A model generated the notes under the pieces. The model did no database searches. It was not told the DNA's origin and saw only the letters and a program-made list of their open reading frames with translations. This document shows positions 1 to 7,731 of a DNA stretch of 64,000 nucleotides, one piece after another. This stretch comes from Azorhizobium oxalatiphilum (GTDB lineage Bacteria > Pseudomonadota > Alphaproteobacteria > Rhizobiales > Xanthobacteraceae): positions 1,765,743 through 1,829,742 of the forward strand of contig NZ_BMCT01000001.1 of NCBI RefSeq assembly GCF_014635325.1, read 5' to 3'. The number at the start of each line of letters is the position of its first letter. Within the stretch, counting starts at the first letter, position 1. A program made the position numbers and the translations under genes.

Positions 1-66
1 CAGCGACATTGCGCCTCATAGCTGTTCCAATGTGGCTTTGAAAATCAGTTCATTCTAGAAGCAGCT

Positions 67-81
67 TTCACATAATGTGAA
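67..81. promoter_or_regulatory. LysR-type operator candidate upstream of the first LysR gene
   Basis: A perfect inverted repeat, TTCACAT-A-ATGTGAA, lies 46 bases before the LysR start. It fits the T-N11-A pattern that LysR regulators bind, so it is probably the autoregulatory and/or divergent-promoter site. Binding is an inference; the dyad is directly visible. The gene it would control divergently would lie off the left edge. Confidence 0.45.
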
Positions 82-126
82 GGCTTGCGCCGTGCATCCG
101 ATTTCGTTCTCCGAAGCCCGCCTCCC

Positions 127-1050
127 ATGAGATTTGACCTCACCGACCTGCGCATCTTCCTTTCCGCCCTCGACAGCGGCAGCCTCACCGCGTCGGCGGC
201 GGAGAACAATGTGGTTGTCGCGGCGGTGAGCGCCCGCATCAAGCGGCTCGAGGCGGCGTTCGGGCTGGAGCTATTCGAGCGCACGGGGCGTGGCATCCGG
301 CCCACCATGGCGGGGGATATGTTCGCCCGCCGCGCCCGGGTCATCGTGGATGATGCCCGCCGTGCCGAAGCCGAATTGCAGGAATTCGCGGATGGGCGCA
401 GCGGCCATGTACGGCTTCTGTCCAACACCAACATGCTGGCCGAGCATATGCCGCAGGCGCTGGGGGCATTTCTGGCGGCGCATCCCGACATCCGGGTGAG
501 CGTGCAGGATCGGCCGAGCCTGGAGGTGGTGAGCCTGCTGAAGACGGGGGAGGCGGACATGGGGATCGTGGCCGTGCCCGTGGACATGACGGGTCTGGAG
601 CGCGTGCCTTTCGTATCGGATAGACTCGTGCTCGCTGTGCCGCACGGCTTTGCTCATGATGATGGTGAGATCGCATTTTCCCGTATTCTGGATCTCAACT
701 TCATCGGCCTTCAGGACACGGCGGCCCTCACCCAGTTTCTGCGGCGCATCGCCAAGGAGATTGGGCGGCCCCTCACCTTCCGCATGCAAATGAACAGTTT
801 TGAAGAGGTTTGCCGCATGGTGGAGGCGGGGGCGGGCGTGGCGGTCATTCCCGAAAGCGCCGCGCGTCGCTACCCCGCCTTCATGGCTATCCGCGCGCTC
901 GCCATCAGCGATGCCTGGGCAGAGCGCGAGCTTTATCTGTGCGCACGCAACGTGCAGCAGCTTCCCGGCTTTGCGCAGGTCCTGTTCCACCATCTGGTGG
1001 CCTATGTGGCGCAGCGCGCACGGGATGCGGAGGTTTTCGGCGGTGCTTGA
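127..1050 (+). CDS. LysR family transcriptional regulator
   Basis: A 307-residue DNA-binding regulator. The N-terminal winged helix-turn-helix covers about residues 3-62 (begins MRFDLTDLRIFLSALDSGSL, then the usual recognition region with ARIKRLEAAFGLELFERTGRG), followed by a periplasmic-binding-protein-like effector domain at about 90-295. Length is normal for the family. I take the ATG at 127 because LysR proteins begin a few residues before the LRIF motif; an in-frame start at 85 would add 14 residues unlike the family. Its 3' end overlaps the next gene by 26 bases. The target is not clear: it may act on a divergent gene beyond the left edge, given the dyad at 67-81. Confidence 0.93.
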   Translation: MRFDLTDLRIFLSALDSGSLTASAAENNVVVAAVSARIKRLEAAFGLELFERTGRGIRPTMAGDMFARRARVIVDDARRAEAELQEFADGRSGHVRLLSNTNMLAEHMPQALGAFLAAHPDIRVSVQDRPSLEVVSLLKTGEADMGIVAVPVDMTGLERVPFVSDRLVLAVPHGFAHDDGEIAFSRILDLNFIGLQDTAALTQFLRRIAKEIGRPLTFRMQMNSFEEVCRMVEAGAGVAVIPESAARRYPAFMAIRALAISDAWAERELYLCARNVQQLPGFAQVLFHHLVAYVAQRARDAEVFGGA

Positions 1051-1480
1051 TCTTGCCGTTTATGGGGGGCTCTTCGCCACGGCGCTGGTTGCGGCAACCA
1101 TATTGCCGATGCAGTCGGAAGCCGTGCTTGTGGGCCTCATTCTCAGCGGGGCCTATCCAGTCTGGCTGCTGGTGCTGGTTGCGAGCCTCGGTAACATCCT
1201 TGGTTCGGTGCTCAACTGGCTTCTGGGGCGGGGGATCGAGCGCTTTCGGGACCGCAAATGGTTTCCCGCGAGCCCGGCGGCGCTGGAACGGGCACAGCGT
1301 TGGTATCGGCTCTACGGCCGCTGGTCTCTGCTTTTGAGCTGGGCACCGGTGATCGGCGATCCCATCACCGTCGTCGCCGGCATCCTGCGCGAGCCGTTTC
1401 CCGTCTTCCTGCTGCTGGTCACGCTCGCGAAGGTGGGCCGCTATCTGGTGCTGGCCGCGGTGACGCTCAACCTCCTCTGA
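1025..1480 (+). CDS. YqaA/DedA-like small membrane protein
   Basis: A 151-residue integral membrane protein with about four hydrophobic stretches. Its layout resembles the YqaA branch of the DedA/SNARE-associated family (motifs around GNILGSVLNWLLGRG and WAPVIGDPITVVAGILR, where the conserved G-x-x-x-G and D-P stretch lies). These proteins are thought to act in membrane homeostasis, possibly as lipid or ion transporters; the precise role is unknown. The ATG at 1025 lies inside the end of the LysR gene, suggesting translational coupling; a GTG at 1043 is an alternative. It converges on the metallo-beta-lactamase gene with only six bases between stop codons. Confidence 0.75.
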   Translation: MRRFSAVLDLAVYGGLFATALVAATILPMQSEAVLVGLILSGAYPVWLLVLVASLGNILGSVLNWLLGRGIERFRDRKWFPASPAALERAQRWYRLYGRWSLLLSWAPVIGDPITVVAGILREPFPVFLLLVTLAKVGRYLVLAAVTLNLL

Positions 1481-1486
1481 TGCGCT

Positions 1487-2470
1487 TCAGCCGGGTCGTT
1501 GATCGAGCACATGCCCCGGCGCAAGCGCGACGAAGTTGTCGTCCGGGATGGTAGCAGCACGCAGGGCCTGCGCCAGCGCTTCCACGGGGGCTTCACGAGA
1601 CTCATCCGTGAGCTGGAATGTGCCCCAATGGATGCCGCCCGCAAGCTTGGCGCCCACATCCAGAAAGATCTGCACCGCCTCGGCGGGATTGATATGCTGG
1701 GGCTGCATGAACCAGCGCGGCTCATAGGCTCCGATGGGAATGAGCGCGAGGTCCGGTGCGCCATGCGCGGCGCGGATGTCCCTGAAGATGCTGCCGTCAC
1801 CATAGCCGGTATCGCCCGCAAACCAGACAAGACCCAGGGCTGTCCTGATCACATAACCGCACCAAAGTGCCATGCGTCGGTCCTTGAGCGAGCGGGCGGA
1901 CCAGTGGTTGGCGGGCACGAGCGTGGCGGTCGCCGTGGAGCTGAGCGACACTTCAGTGCCCCAGTCGCCGATGGAGATGCGGGCGTCCGGCGCGACCTTC
2001 CGGATCAACCCGTCGTTCCCGAGCGGCACCACGAACAGCGGACGATGCGCTTTGTGCAGGCGGGAGACGGTGACAAGGTCGAGATGGTCGTAGTGATTGT
2101 GCGAGATCAGGACCACATGGATGGGCGGCAGGGCATCGAAGGCGATGCCGGGCGCCGCGACCCGCTTCGGGCCGATCCAGCGGAAGGGGCTGACACGCTG
2201 CGACCAGACGGGATCGGTGAGTATGTTCAGGCCCGCCGCCTGTATGAGCACACTGGCATGGCCGACCATGGTGGCGCGGATGCCGGCCACACCCGCCTCA
2301 GGTATGGCGGGCTGGACATCCACCTTGCGCGGCCAGACCTTGCGGTCGCGGTTGCGACGCCACTGCCAGAGATCCCGCAGGGTCTTGTCGGTGATCTCGT
2401 GACCGGGATTGTAAAAGCGCGTGCCGTCGAAATGGCCGTTCGCCGGGCCGGAATAGTAGGGATTGCTCAT
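1487..2470 (-). CDS. MBL-fold hydrolase, NAPE-PLD/UlaG type
   Basis: A 327-residue metallo-beta-lactamase-fold protein. The zinc motif H-x-H-x-D-H is intact (H124, H126, D128, H129 in SHNHYDHLD), with further candidate ligands in VPANHW, FAGDTGYG and GIHWG near the end. The N-terminal part (YNPGHEITDKTLRDLWQW) and the overall pattern match the family that includes mammalian N-acyl-phosphatidylethanolamine phospholipase D and bacterial UlaG-like lactonases, so a phosphodiesterase or lactonase activity is plausible. The start at 2470 (MSNPYYSG) is preferred to one 12 codons upstream. It is the last gene of the long minus-strand locus, 61 bases after the molybdo-enzyme gene. Confidence 0.85.
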   Translation of the reverse strand: MSNPYYSGPANGHFDGTRFYNPGHEITDKTLRDLWQWRRNRDRKVWPRKVDVQPAIPEAGVAGIRATMVGHASVLIQAAGLNILTDPVWSQRVSPFRWIGPKRVAAPGIAFDALPPIHVVLISHNHYDHLDLVTVSRLHKAHRPLFVVPLGNDGLIRKVAPDARISIGDWGTEVSLSSTATATLVPANHWSARSLKDRRMALWCGYVIRTALGLVWFAGDTGYGDGSIFRDIRAAHGAPDLALIPIGAYEPRWFMQPQHINPAEAVQIFLDVGAKLAGGIHWGTFQLTDESREAPVEALAQALRAATIPDDNFVALAPGHVLDQRPG

Positions 2471-2531
2471 CGCCGCGACCCTGCCTGCGGCCGCGTGGCC
2501 GGGCAATCCATTTCTGCGTGAAGCGAGGCGC

Positions 2532-5500
2532 TCAGGCGTCCAGCACGAGATCGGACGTGGGCACCGCCTGACAGGTGAGGCAGGTGTCCTCCTCGCCTTC
2601 CTGCACCGCGCCGAAATGATGGACGCTGCCCGAGATGACGCTCACCGCGCAGCTCTCGCACTGGCCCACACGGCAGCCGCTGGGCACGGAAATGCCCTCC
2701 TTCTCGGCGCAGGCGAGCAGCGGGCCGGCCTCAGGCGTCCAGAGGATGGTCCGCCCGGAGCGGGCGAAGCGCACCTCATGGGTGGCGGCTCCGTCCATGC
2801 GCGGCATCACGGGCGAGGCGAAGCGCTCGGAGAAGATCTCGAACGCCGGCACGCCGCGCGCCTTGAGGGCGGCGGTGAGGCTGCGCATCATCTCGTCGCC
2901 CGCGCACATGTAGAAGCGGGCACGGGCGGCGAGCAGCGCGGCGGGGATGAGGTCCGCGGTGAAGCGGCCGGTGTGGTCGCAGGCATCCTGCGCACGCGGG
3001 CGGCTGAGATGGGTGACGAGGGTGACGTTCGGCAGGCGTGCCGCGAGGGCCGCCACGCGGGCGGCGAAGGGGTGGCTGTCGCCGTCGCGGCAGGCGTAAT
3101 GCAGGATCACCTGCGGCTCGCCCTTTTCGCCCGATAGCGTCTCCAGATAGGACAGGAAGGGCGTGATGCCGATGCCGGCGGCGATCAGCACCACCGGGAA
3201 TTCGTTGCGCACCGGCATCAGGAAGCTGCCGGAAGGCGCCGTCACCTCCACCGTGTCGCCCACCTTCAGGCGGCGGGTGACGAGGGGCGAGAGCGCGCCC
3301 CCCGCGATGTGCCGCACGGCGATGCTGTAGGCATCCGGCCGCTCGCGGGCGGCACCGGTGAGCGAATAGGAGCGCGTCACGCCCTCGATGCGCACGCCGA
3401 TGCTCTGGCCGGCGCGGAAGCCGGGCAGCGGCAGGCCGTCCTCGGGCACGAGGGTGAGCGCCACCACCTCCGCCGTTTCCTCGGAGCGCGCGGTGATGGT
3501 GAAGCGGCGATGGCCGGCCCACGGCCCGGCTTCCGCCAGCTCCACGTCGCAGGCAAAGGAGCGCAGCGGCAGGGAGCCGCTGACCGGATCGCGCTGGCGC
3601 TCGTCCACCAGCGCGTTGAAATTCGAGCCCGCCGCATTGCCGGAATTGGGCACGTAATCGGGCAGGCCGAGGTCCGGCGCGCCCTGCCACCAGCCATAAT
3701 CAGCCACCACCAGATCGGGATCGAGGGCGGCATTCAGGCTCGCCTTCAGCCGCACGCTGCCGAGGCGTGTGCGCAAGGCGATGGTGTCGCCGGCGCGGAT
3801 GTTGCGGGCGTGGGCGAGGTCGGGATGGAATTCCGCCATAGGCTCCGGCCGCTTGCGTCGCAAAGCGGTGATGCCCCGGTGCTGGCTGTGGCAGAAATAG
3901 CCGCTGTTGGCGGTGGTGACGGTGAGCGGGAAGGCCTCGCTGGGCTGCTCGGCCGGCGGCACATAGAAGGGCACCGGCGGCTGGCCCACGCGCAGCAGCT
4001 TTTCCGAATAAAGCTCCACCTTGCCGGTTTCGGTGGCAAAGCCGGTGTCGCGATATTTGCGATAGCGCTGCACCAAAGGCAGGCGGATGCCGCCCGGCGC
4101 GTCCCGGAGCGCGGCCATGTCGATGCCGAGCGGGGCCAGCATGTGGTTCATGCCCGCATCCACGTCGCCGCCGAAGAACAGGTCGTCCATGCCGAGCCGG
4201 GTGGCGAGCGCGAACACCACCTCGATGTCCGAGCGGCTGTCGCCCTGACGGGGCACGATGACCGGGCGCAGCTGCACCAGTTCCTGCGCTTCGGGCGTCA
4301 CTTCGAAGCCGACCCGCAGGCCCTCGCGCTCCCATGCGCTGTCCACCGGCAGCACGATGTCGGCATAAGCGGCGGTGGGGTTGAGGAACAGGTCACAATG
4401 GACCTGAAATTCGAGCTTCTCAAGCGCCTTGCGCCCGCGCTCGGGGGCGGGGTGGGAGACCAGCAGGTTGGAGCCGAAGCCCACCAGCGCGCGGATGGGA
4501 TAGGGGCGGCGCTCCAGCACCGCGTCATAAAAATCCGACGAGATGATCCAGCCGTCAGCAGGCGGGCCGACGGGGCGCTCGGTGAGGCCGATGGCCCTGG
4601 CCCGCTGGGCCTCCGGCATCAGCGCCATGGAGTGCAGGACGTTCACTGGCTGGGCGGCCATGCGCACATTGCCGCCGGGGATGTCGAACGAGCCGGTGAG
4701 GGCGTAGAGGGTGGCGATGGCGCGGTCGGTCTGGGTGGCGTTGGTATGCTGCCCGAGGCCGGTCCAGCCGTGATAGCAGACCGATTTCGCGTTGCCGATC
4801 AGCTCCGCCAGGGTCTCGATCTGTTCCGCCGAAATGCCGGTGATCCGGCTCGCGGTCTCCGGATCATAGGGCGCCGCCGCCGCACGGAAATGCGCGAAGG
4901 CGGGGCGGCAGGCGAGAGGGCCCCTTGCGGTCTCCACCTGCCACTTGCCGTCGAGCGCGGCATCCACGTCGGCCGAAGCGGCAGCAGGGCGGCCCGCCGC
5001 CTGATCCCAGATGAGATAAGCGTCGGCCGGCAGATCGCCGCCGATATCGGCGCCGCGCAGGAACAGGCCGTTGTCCTCGCGCACCAGCAAGGGGGCGTTG
5101 GTCCAGTGGCGCACGAAGTCGGCGTCATGGGTGTCGCCTTCCAGCAGCAGGCGCGAGACCGCCAGCGCCAGCACGCCGTCCGTGCCCGGCCGGATGCGCA
5201 GCCAATGGTCGGCGGCCTGCCCGGAGCCGGCGTTGCGCGGGTCGATGACCACGAGCTTCGCCCCGCGCGCCTGCGCCGCGCCGATGGCTTCCGCCTGCGC
5301 CAGCCAGGAATTGGCGGGATTGTGCCCCCACAGCAGGATCAGATCGGCATTGCGGTAATCCGCCGTGGGGATGCCGCAGCCGAAGGTGAAGGCGTGGGCC
5401 ACATCCTTGTGCCAGTTGCAGATCTCGGTGGAATAGCAGGTGTTGGGGCTCCCGAAGCCGCGGATGAAGCGCTGGATCCAGTCCACGCAGTCGGACATGG

Positions 5501-5846
5501 GCGAGGATGAGCCGGACGTCACCGCGAAGGCCACGCTCTCCGGCCCGCTCTCGCGGGCGAAGGTGGAGAGCCGGCCGGCGATCTCGTCCAGCGCCTCGTC
5601 CCACGAGATGGGCACGAAGCCGGGATCGGCGGCGCCTTTGGGCGCGGTGCGGCGCAGAGGCGTCTTCAGGCGGCGGGCGCTGTGGGCGATCTCGGGCGCG
5701 GCCCGGCCCTTGGGGCAGAGGGCCTTGCCGGTGGGATGGGACGGATCGGGCCTGACCGCCACCAGCCGGCCGTTCTCCACCACATTGAGCGTGCCGCAGC
5801 GCGAGCGGCACAGGGTGCAGTAGCCTTGCTTCTCAACGACAGCCAT
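2532..5846 (-). CDS. Molybdopterin oxidoreductase fused to a flavin/NAD/[2Fe-2S] reductase
   Basis: A 1104-residue cytoplasmic redox enzyme with no signal peptide. Residues 1 to about 735 are a DMSO-reductase-family molybdopterin domain: a [4Fe-4S] site at C10, C13, C17 and C44 (CTLCRSRC, ALCPKG), a candidate Mo ligand C143 in STEICNWHKD, and a C-terminal dinucleotide-binding domain. About 755-985 is an FNR-like module with the flavin motif RSYSL and the nucleotide segment AAGIGITPFL. The last 80 residues are a plant-type [2Fe-2S] ferredoxin (C-x4-C-x2-C in GCRVGQCESC, then CLTC). The order flavin, NAD, [2Fe-2S] is that of phthalate dioxygenase reductase. I infer a self-sufficient NAD(P)H-dependent reductase; the substrate is unknown. 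It follows the ketimine-reductase-like gene by 30 bases. Confidence 0.9.
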   Translation of the reverse strand: MAVVEKQGYCTLCRSRCGTLNVVENGRLVAVRPDPSHPTGKALCPKGRAAPEIAHSARRLKTPLRRTAPKGAADPGFVPISWDEALDEIAGRLSTFARESGPESVAFAVTSGSSSPMSDCVDWIQRFIRGFGSPNTCYSTEICNWHKDVAHAFTFGCGIPTADYRNADLILLWGHNPANSWLAQAEAIGAAQARGAKLVVIDPRNAGSGQAADHWLRIRPGTDGVLALAVSRLLLEGDTHDADFVRHWTNAPLLVREDNGLFLRGADIGGDLPADAYLIWDQAAGRPAAASADVDAALDGKWQVETARGPLACRPAFAHFRAAAAPYDPETASRITGISAEQIETLAELIGNAKSVCYHGWTGLGQHTNATQTDRAIATLYALTGSFDIPGGNVRMAAQPVNVLHSMALMPEAQRARAIGLTERPVGPPADGWIISSDFYDAVLERRPYPIRALVGFGSNLLVSHPAPERGRKALEKLEFQVHCDLFLNPTAAYADIVLPVDSAWEREGLRVGFEVTPEAQELVQLRPVIVPRQGDSRSDIEVVFALATRLGMDDLFFGGDVDAGMNHMLAPLGIDMAALRDAPGGIRLPLVQRYRKYRDTGFATETGKVELYSEKLLRVGQPPVPFYVPPAEQPSEAFPLTVTTANSGYFCHSQHRGITALRRKRPEPMAEFHPDLAHARNIRAGDTIALRTRLGSVRLKASLNAALDPDLVVADYGWWQGAPDLGLPDYVPNSGNAAGSNFNALVDERQRDPVSGSLPLRSFACDVELAEAGPWAGHRRFTITARSEETAEVVALTLVPEDGLPLPGFRAGQSIGVRIEGVTRSYSLTGAARERPDAYSIAVRHIAGGALSPLVTRRLKVGDTVEVTAPSGSFLMPVRNEFPVVLIAAGIGITPFLSYLETLSGEKGEPQVILHYACRDGDSHPFAARVAALAARLPNVTLVTHLSRPRAQDACDHTGRFTADLIPAALLAARARFYMCAGDEMMRSLTAALKARGVPAFEIFSERFASPVMPRMDGAATHEVRFARSGRTILWTPEAGPLLACAEKEGISVPSGCRVGQCESCAVSVISGSVHHFGAVQEGEEDTCLTCQAVPTSDLVLDA

Positions 5847-5876
5847 GGTCCTGCCTCCCTGTGTGCGCTGTGGCTC

Positions 5877-6836
5877 TCAGGACGCGCGTGCGAGCGGCGC
5901 GTCGGCGGCTGCGAGCTCGGCGGCCACCAGATCCTCCATGGCCGCGCCCACGGACTTGAACAGCGTGATCGCCTCCGCATCCGTACGGCCCGTGACCTTG
6001 CCGGAGCACAGATCATAGAGGTCGCCGCGCAGCTTCGCCTTGTCCCACGCGCCGGACTTGATCGCCTGCAGCAGGTCGCCGGCCTCCGCTAGACAGCCGG
6101 CGCTTGTGTCCACATACACCTGCGCCTTCGCCACCAGATCGTCGTCGCTCTCGCGCATGGCGGGCGTGAAGGCGCCCACCAGATCCACATGGGTACCGGG
6201 GCGCACATCGCAACCCTTCACCAGCGCCACCGTGGACGTGGTGGCGGCGGTGATGATGTCGGCGTCCGGCGTTGCGGCCGCAAGATCCGTCACCGGCTCG
6301 GCGGGCAAGCCCTGCGCCTTCAGCTTGGCGGCGGACTTTGCCGCCTTCTCCGCCGAACGGCCCCAGACCAGCACCCGCGCGATGTCGCGCACGGTACAAT
6401 GGGCGGCGGCGAGATGCGCGGACAGGTGACCGGTGCCCACCACCAGCAGGGTGCGGCTGTCGGGGCGGGAGAGATATTGCGAGGCCAGCGCGGACGCGGC
6501 GGCGGTGCGGCGGTTGGTCAGCGCATCGCTGTCCATGATGGCCAGCGGCACGCCGGTGGAGCCGTCGAACAGAGCGAACAGGCCGTTCACGGCGCCGAGG
6601 CCCTGCGCGGCATTGCCGGGGAAGACGTTGACGATCTTCACGCCCATGACGCTGCCGCGCCGCCACGAGGGCATGGTGAGCAGATGCGCGGGCGCGCCGG
6701 GCAGGCCCACCTCATAGGCTTGTCGCACGGGCGATTCCGCACCGCCCTCCGCGAACGCCTGTTTCAGCGCCTCCGCCAGTTCGCGGTAATCGAGCCGCGC
6801 ATGGATTTCCTCGGCACTGAACATACGCAACATCAT
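5877..6836 (-). CDS. Ornithine cyclodeaminase/mu-crystallin family protein, probably ketimine reductase type
   Basis: A 319-residue Rossmann-fold enzyme. The nucleotide-binding motif is VVGTGHLSAHLA, and the family hallmarks K-I-V-N (GVKIVNVFP), the DSDALTNRRTAA segment and a C-terminal helical cap are all present. True ornithine cyclodeaminases carry a G-G-D-x-P-G-K-T-E-L motif with the catalytic aspartate; here the equivalent is VGAFTPAMRESD, the form seen in family members that act as imine/ketimine reductases or alanine dehydrogenases. I therefore expect NAD(P)H-dependent reduction or oxidation of an amino acid/imine pair, not cyclodeamination. The start at 6836 (MMLRMFSAEE) fits the family; an upstream start adds 21 unrelated residues. 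Confidence 0.88.
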   Translation of the reverse strand: MMLRMFSAEEIHARLDYRELAEALKQAFAEGGAESPVRQAYEVGLPGAPAHLLTMPSWRRGSVMGVKIVNVFPGNAAQGLGAVNGLFALFDGSTGVPLAIMDSDALTNRRTAAASALASQYLSRPDSRTLLVVGTGHLSAHLAAAHCTVRDIARVLVWGRSAEKAAKSAAKLKAQGLPAEPVTDLAAATPDADIITAATTSTVALVKGCDVRPGTHVDLVGAFTPAMRESDDDLVAKAQVYVDTSAGCLAEAGDLLQAIKSGAWDKAKLRGDLYDLCSGKVTGRTDAEAITLFKSVGAAMEDLVAAELAAADAPLARAS

Positions 6837-6865
6837 CGGCTCCTCATGATCCCGCTCAGGGATCC

Positions 6866-7681
6866 TCAATCCATCTTCACCGCGCCGGTGCAGATCCACA
6901 GCACCTCGGCCTCTTCCTCGCTCACCGAGACGAGGGCATGGCCCATGGCGCTGTCGAAATAGATGCTGTCGCCCGGCTCCAGCACCACGGGGGCATAGAA
7001 CTCCGTGAACACTTCCACCCGCCCGGACATGACGCAGACGAACTCCTCGCCCTCATGGCGCACCCAGCCGGCGAAATCGTCCAGCGCGCGGGCGCGGACC
7101 TTGGCCTTGAAGGGAAGCATCTGCTTGTAGGAGAGGTCGGTGGCGAGCACTTCGTACTCGTAGGTTTTTGTGGGGTGCAGCTTGCCCTCGCCGGCGCGGA
7201 TGACGCTGCGGCGGCCGAAGGGCGCCTGCTGGCGGCGGGTGTCGAACAGTTCCACCAGATCGAGCTGCATGCCGCGCGTGATGCGCTGGAGCACGTCATA
7301 GGTGGGCGACATCTGCCCGTTCTCGATCTTGGACAGCGTGGACCGGGCAACGCCGGTGAGGCGGCTGACCTCCTCCAGCGTCCAGCCCTTGTCGGTGCGC
7401 ATGCGCTTGAGCTTGAGGCCGAGGTCCACCCGGTCGTCGCCCGCGGGGGGGGCGGCGGAGAAGCGGGCGGGAATGGTGCTCGGAACCGACAGCACGCGGG
7501 GCGTCCCGTTGGGCGCTGCTGCCGGGGCATCCACGGCGGGCGCTGCAGTAGCCTTGCGCTTGCGCGTCACCACCGGCGCCGCTGCGGCCTCGCCGGCGGC
7601 CGGCGTCTCGCGCGCAGGCCGCTGGGCACGCGCGGGCTTGGCGCTCCGGGGAGACAGTTTCGGTTCGGCAACGCGCGACAT
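6866..7681 (-). CDS. XRE-family regulator with C-terminal cupin domain
   Basis: A 271-residue one-component regulator. Residues 1-80 are a low-complexity Ala/Pro/Arg tail that is probably disordered. About 88-143 is an XRE helix-turn-helix (LKLKRMRTDKGWTLEEVSRL, then GVARSTLSKIENGQMSP), and about 190-265 is a cupin sensor (HEGEEFVCVMSGRVEVF, LEPGDSIYFDSAMGHAL). This architecture is that of SutR/PuuR-type regulators of amino acid, polyamine or sulfur-compound catabolism. A strong AGGAGG (7686-7691) lies four bases before the ATG. Its place between livK and the catabolic genes suggests that it controls this locus; the ligand is unknown. Confidence 0.92.
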   Translation of the reverse strand: MSRVAEPKLSPRSAKPARAQRPARETPAAGEAAAAPVVTRKRKATAAPAVDAPAAAPNGTPRVLSVPSTIPARFSAAPPAGDDRVDLGLKLKRMRTDKGWTLEEVSRLTGVARSTLSKIENGQMSPTYDVLQRITRGMQLDLVELFDTRRQQAPFGRRSVIRAGEGKLHPTKTYEYEVLATDLSYKQMLPFKAKVRARALDDFAGWVRHEGEEFVCVMSGRVEVFTEFYAPVVLEPGDSIYFDSAMGHALVSVSEEEAEVLWICTGAVKMD

Positions 7682-7694
7682 GCATCCTCCTGGA

Positions 7695-7722
7695 ATCGTG
7701 CCGGCCGAAGGGCCGGCACGAT
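7695..7722 (-). terminator. Stem-loop between livK and the XRE gene
   Basis: A perfect 12-bp stem (ATCGTGCCGGCC / GGCCGGCACGAT) with loop GAAG starts nine bases after the livK stop. No T-tract follows, so it is more likely an mRNA 3'-end stabiliser or attenuator than a complete terminator. It would allow binding-protein mRNA to outnumber the downstream message. Confidence 0.5.
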
Positions 7723-7731
7723 CAAGACGTC

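Noticed and set aside
1-19. Possible start of a minus-strand gene (ATG at 9 or 19) running off the left edge
   Set aside because: Only three to six codons are visible, too little to support a gene call.
3309-5510. Long open frame of 733 codons on the plus strand
   Set aside because: It lies wholly antisense to the molybdopterin oxidoreductase, which has clear motifs throughout; the predicted protein is His/Arg/Ala/Gly-rich with no recognisable domain, as expected from G+C-rich codon bias.
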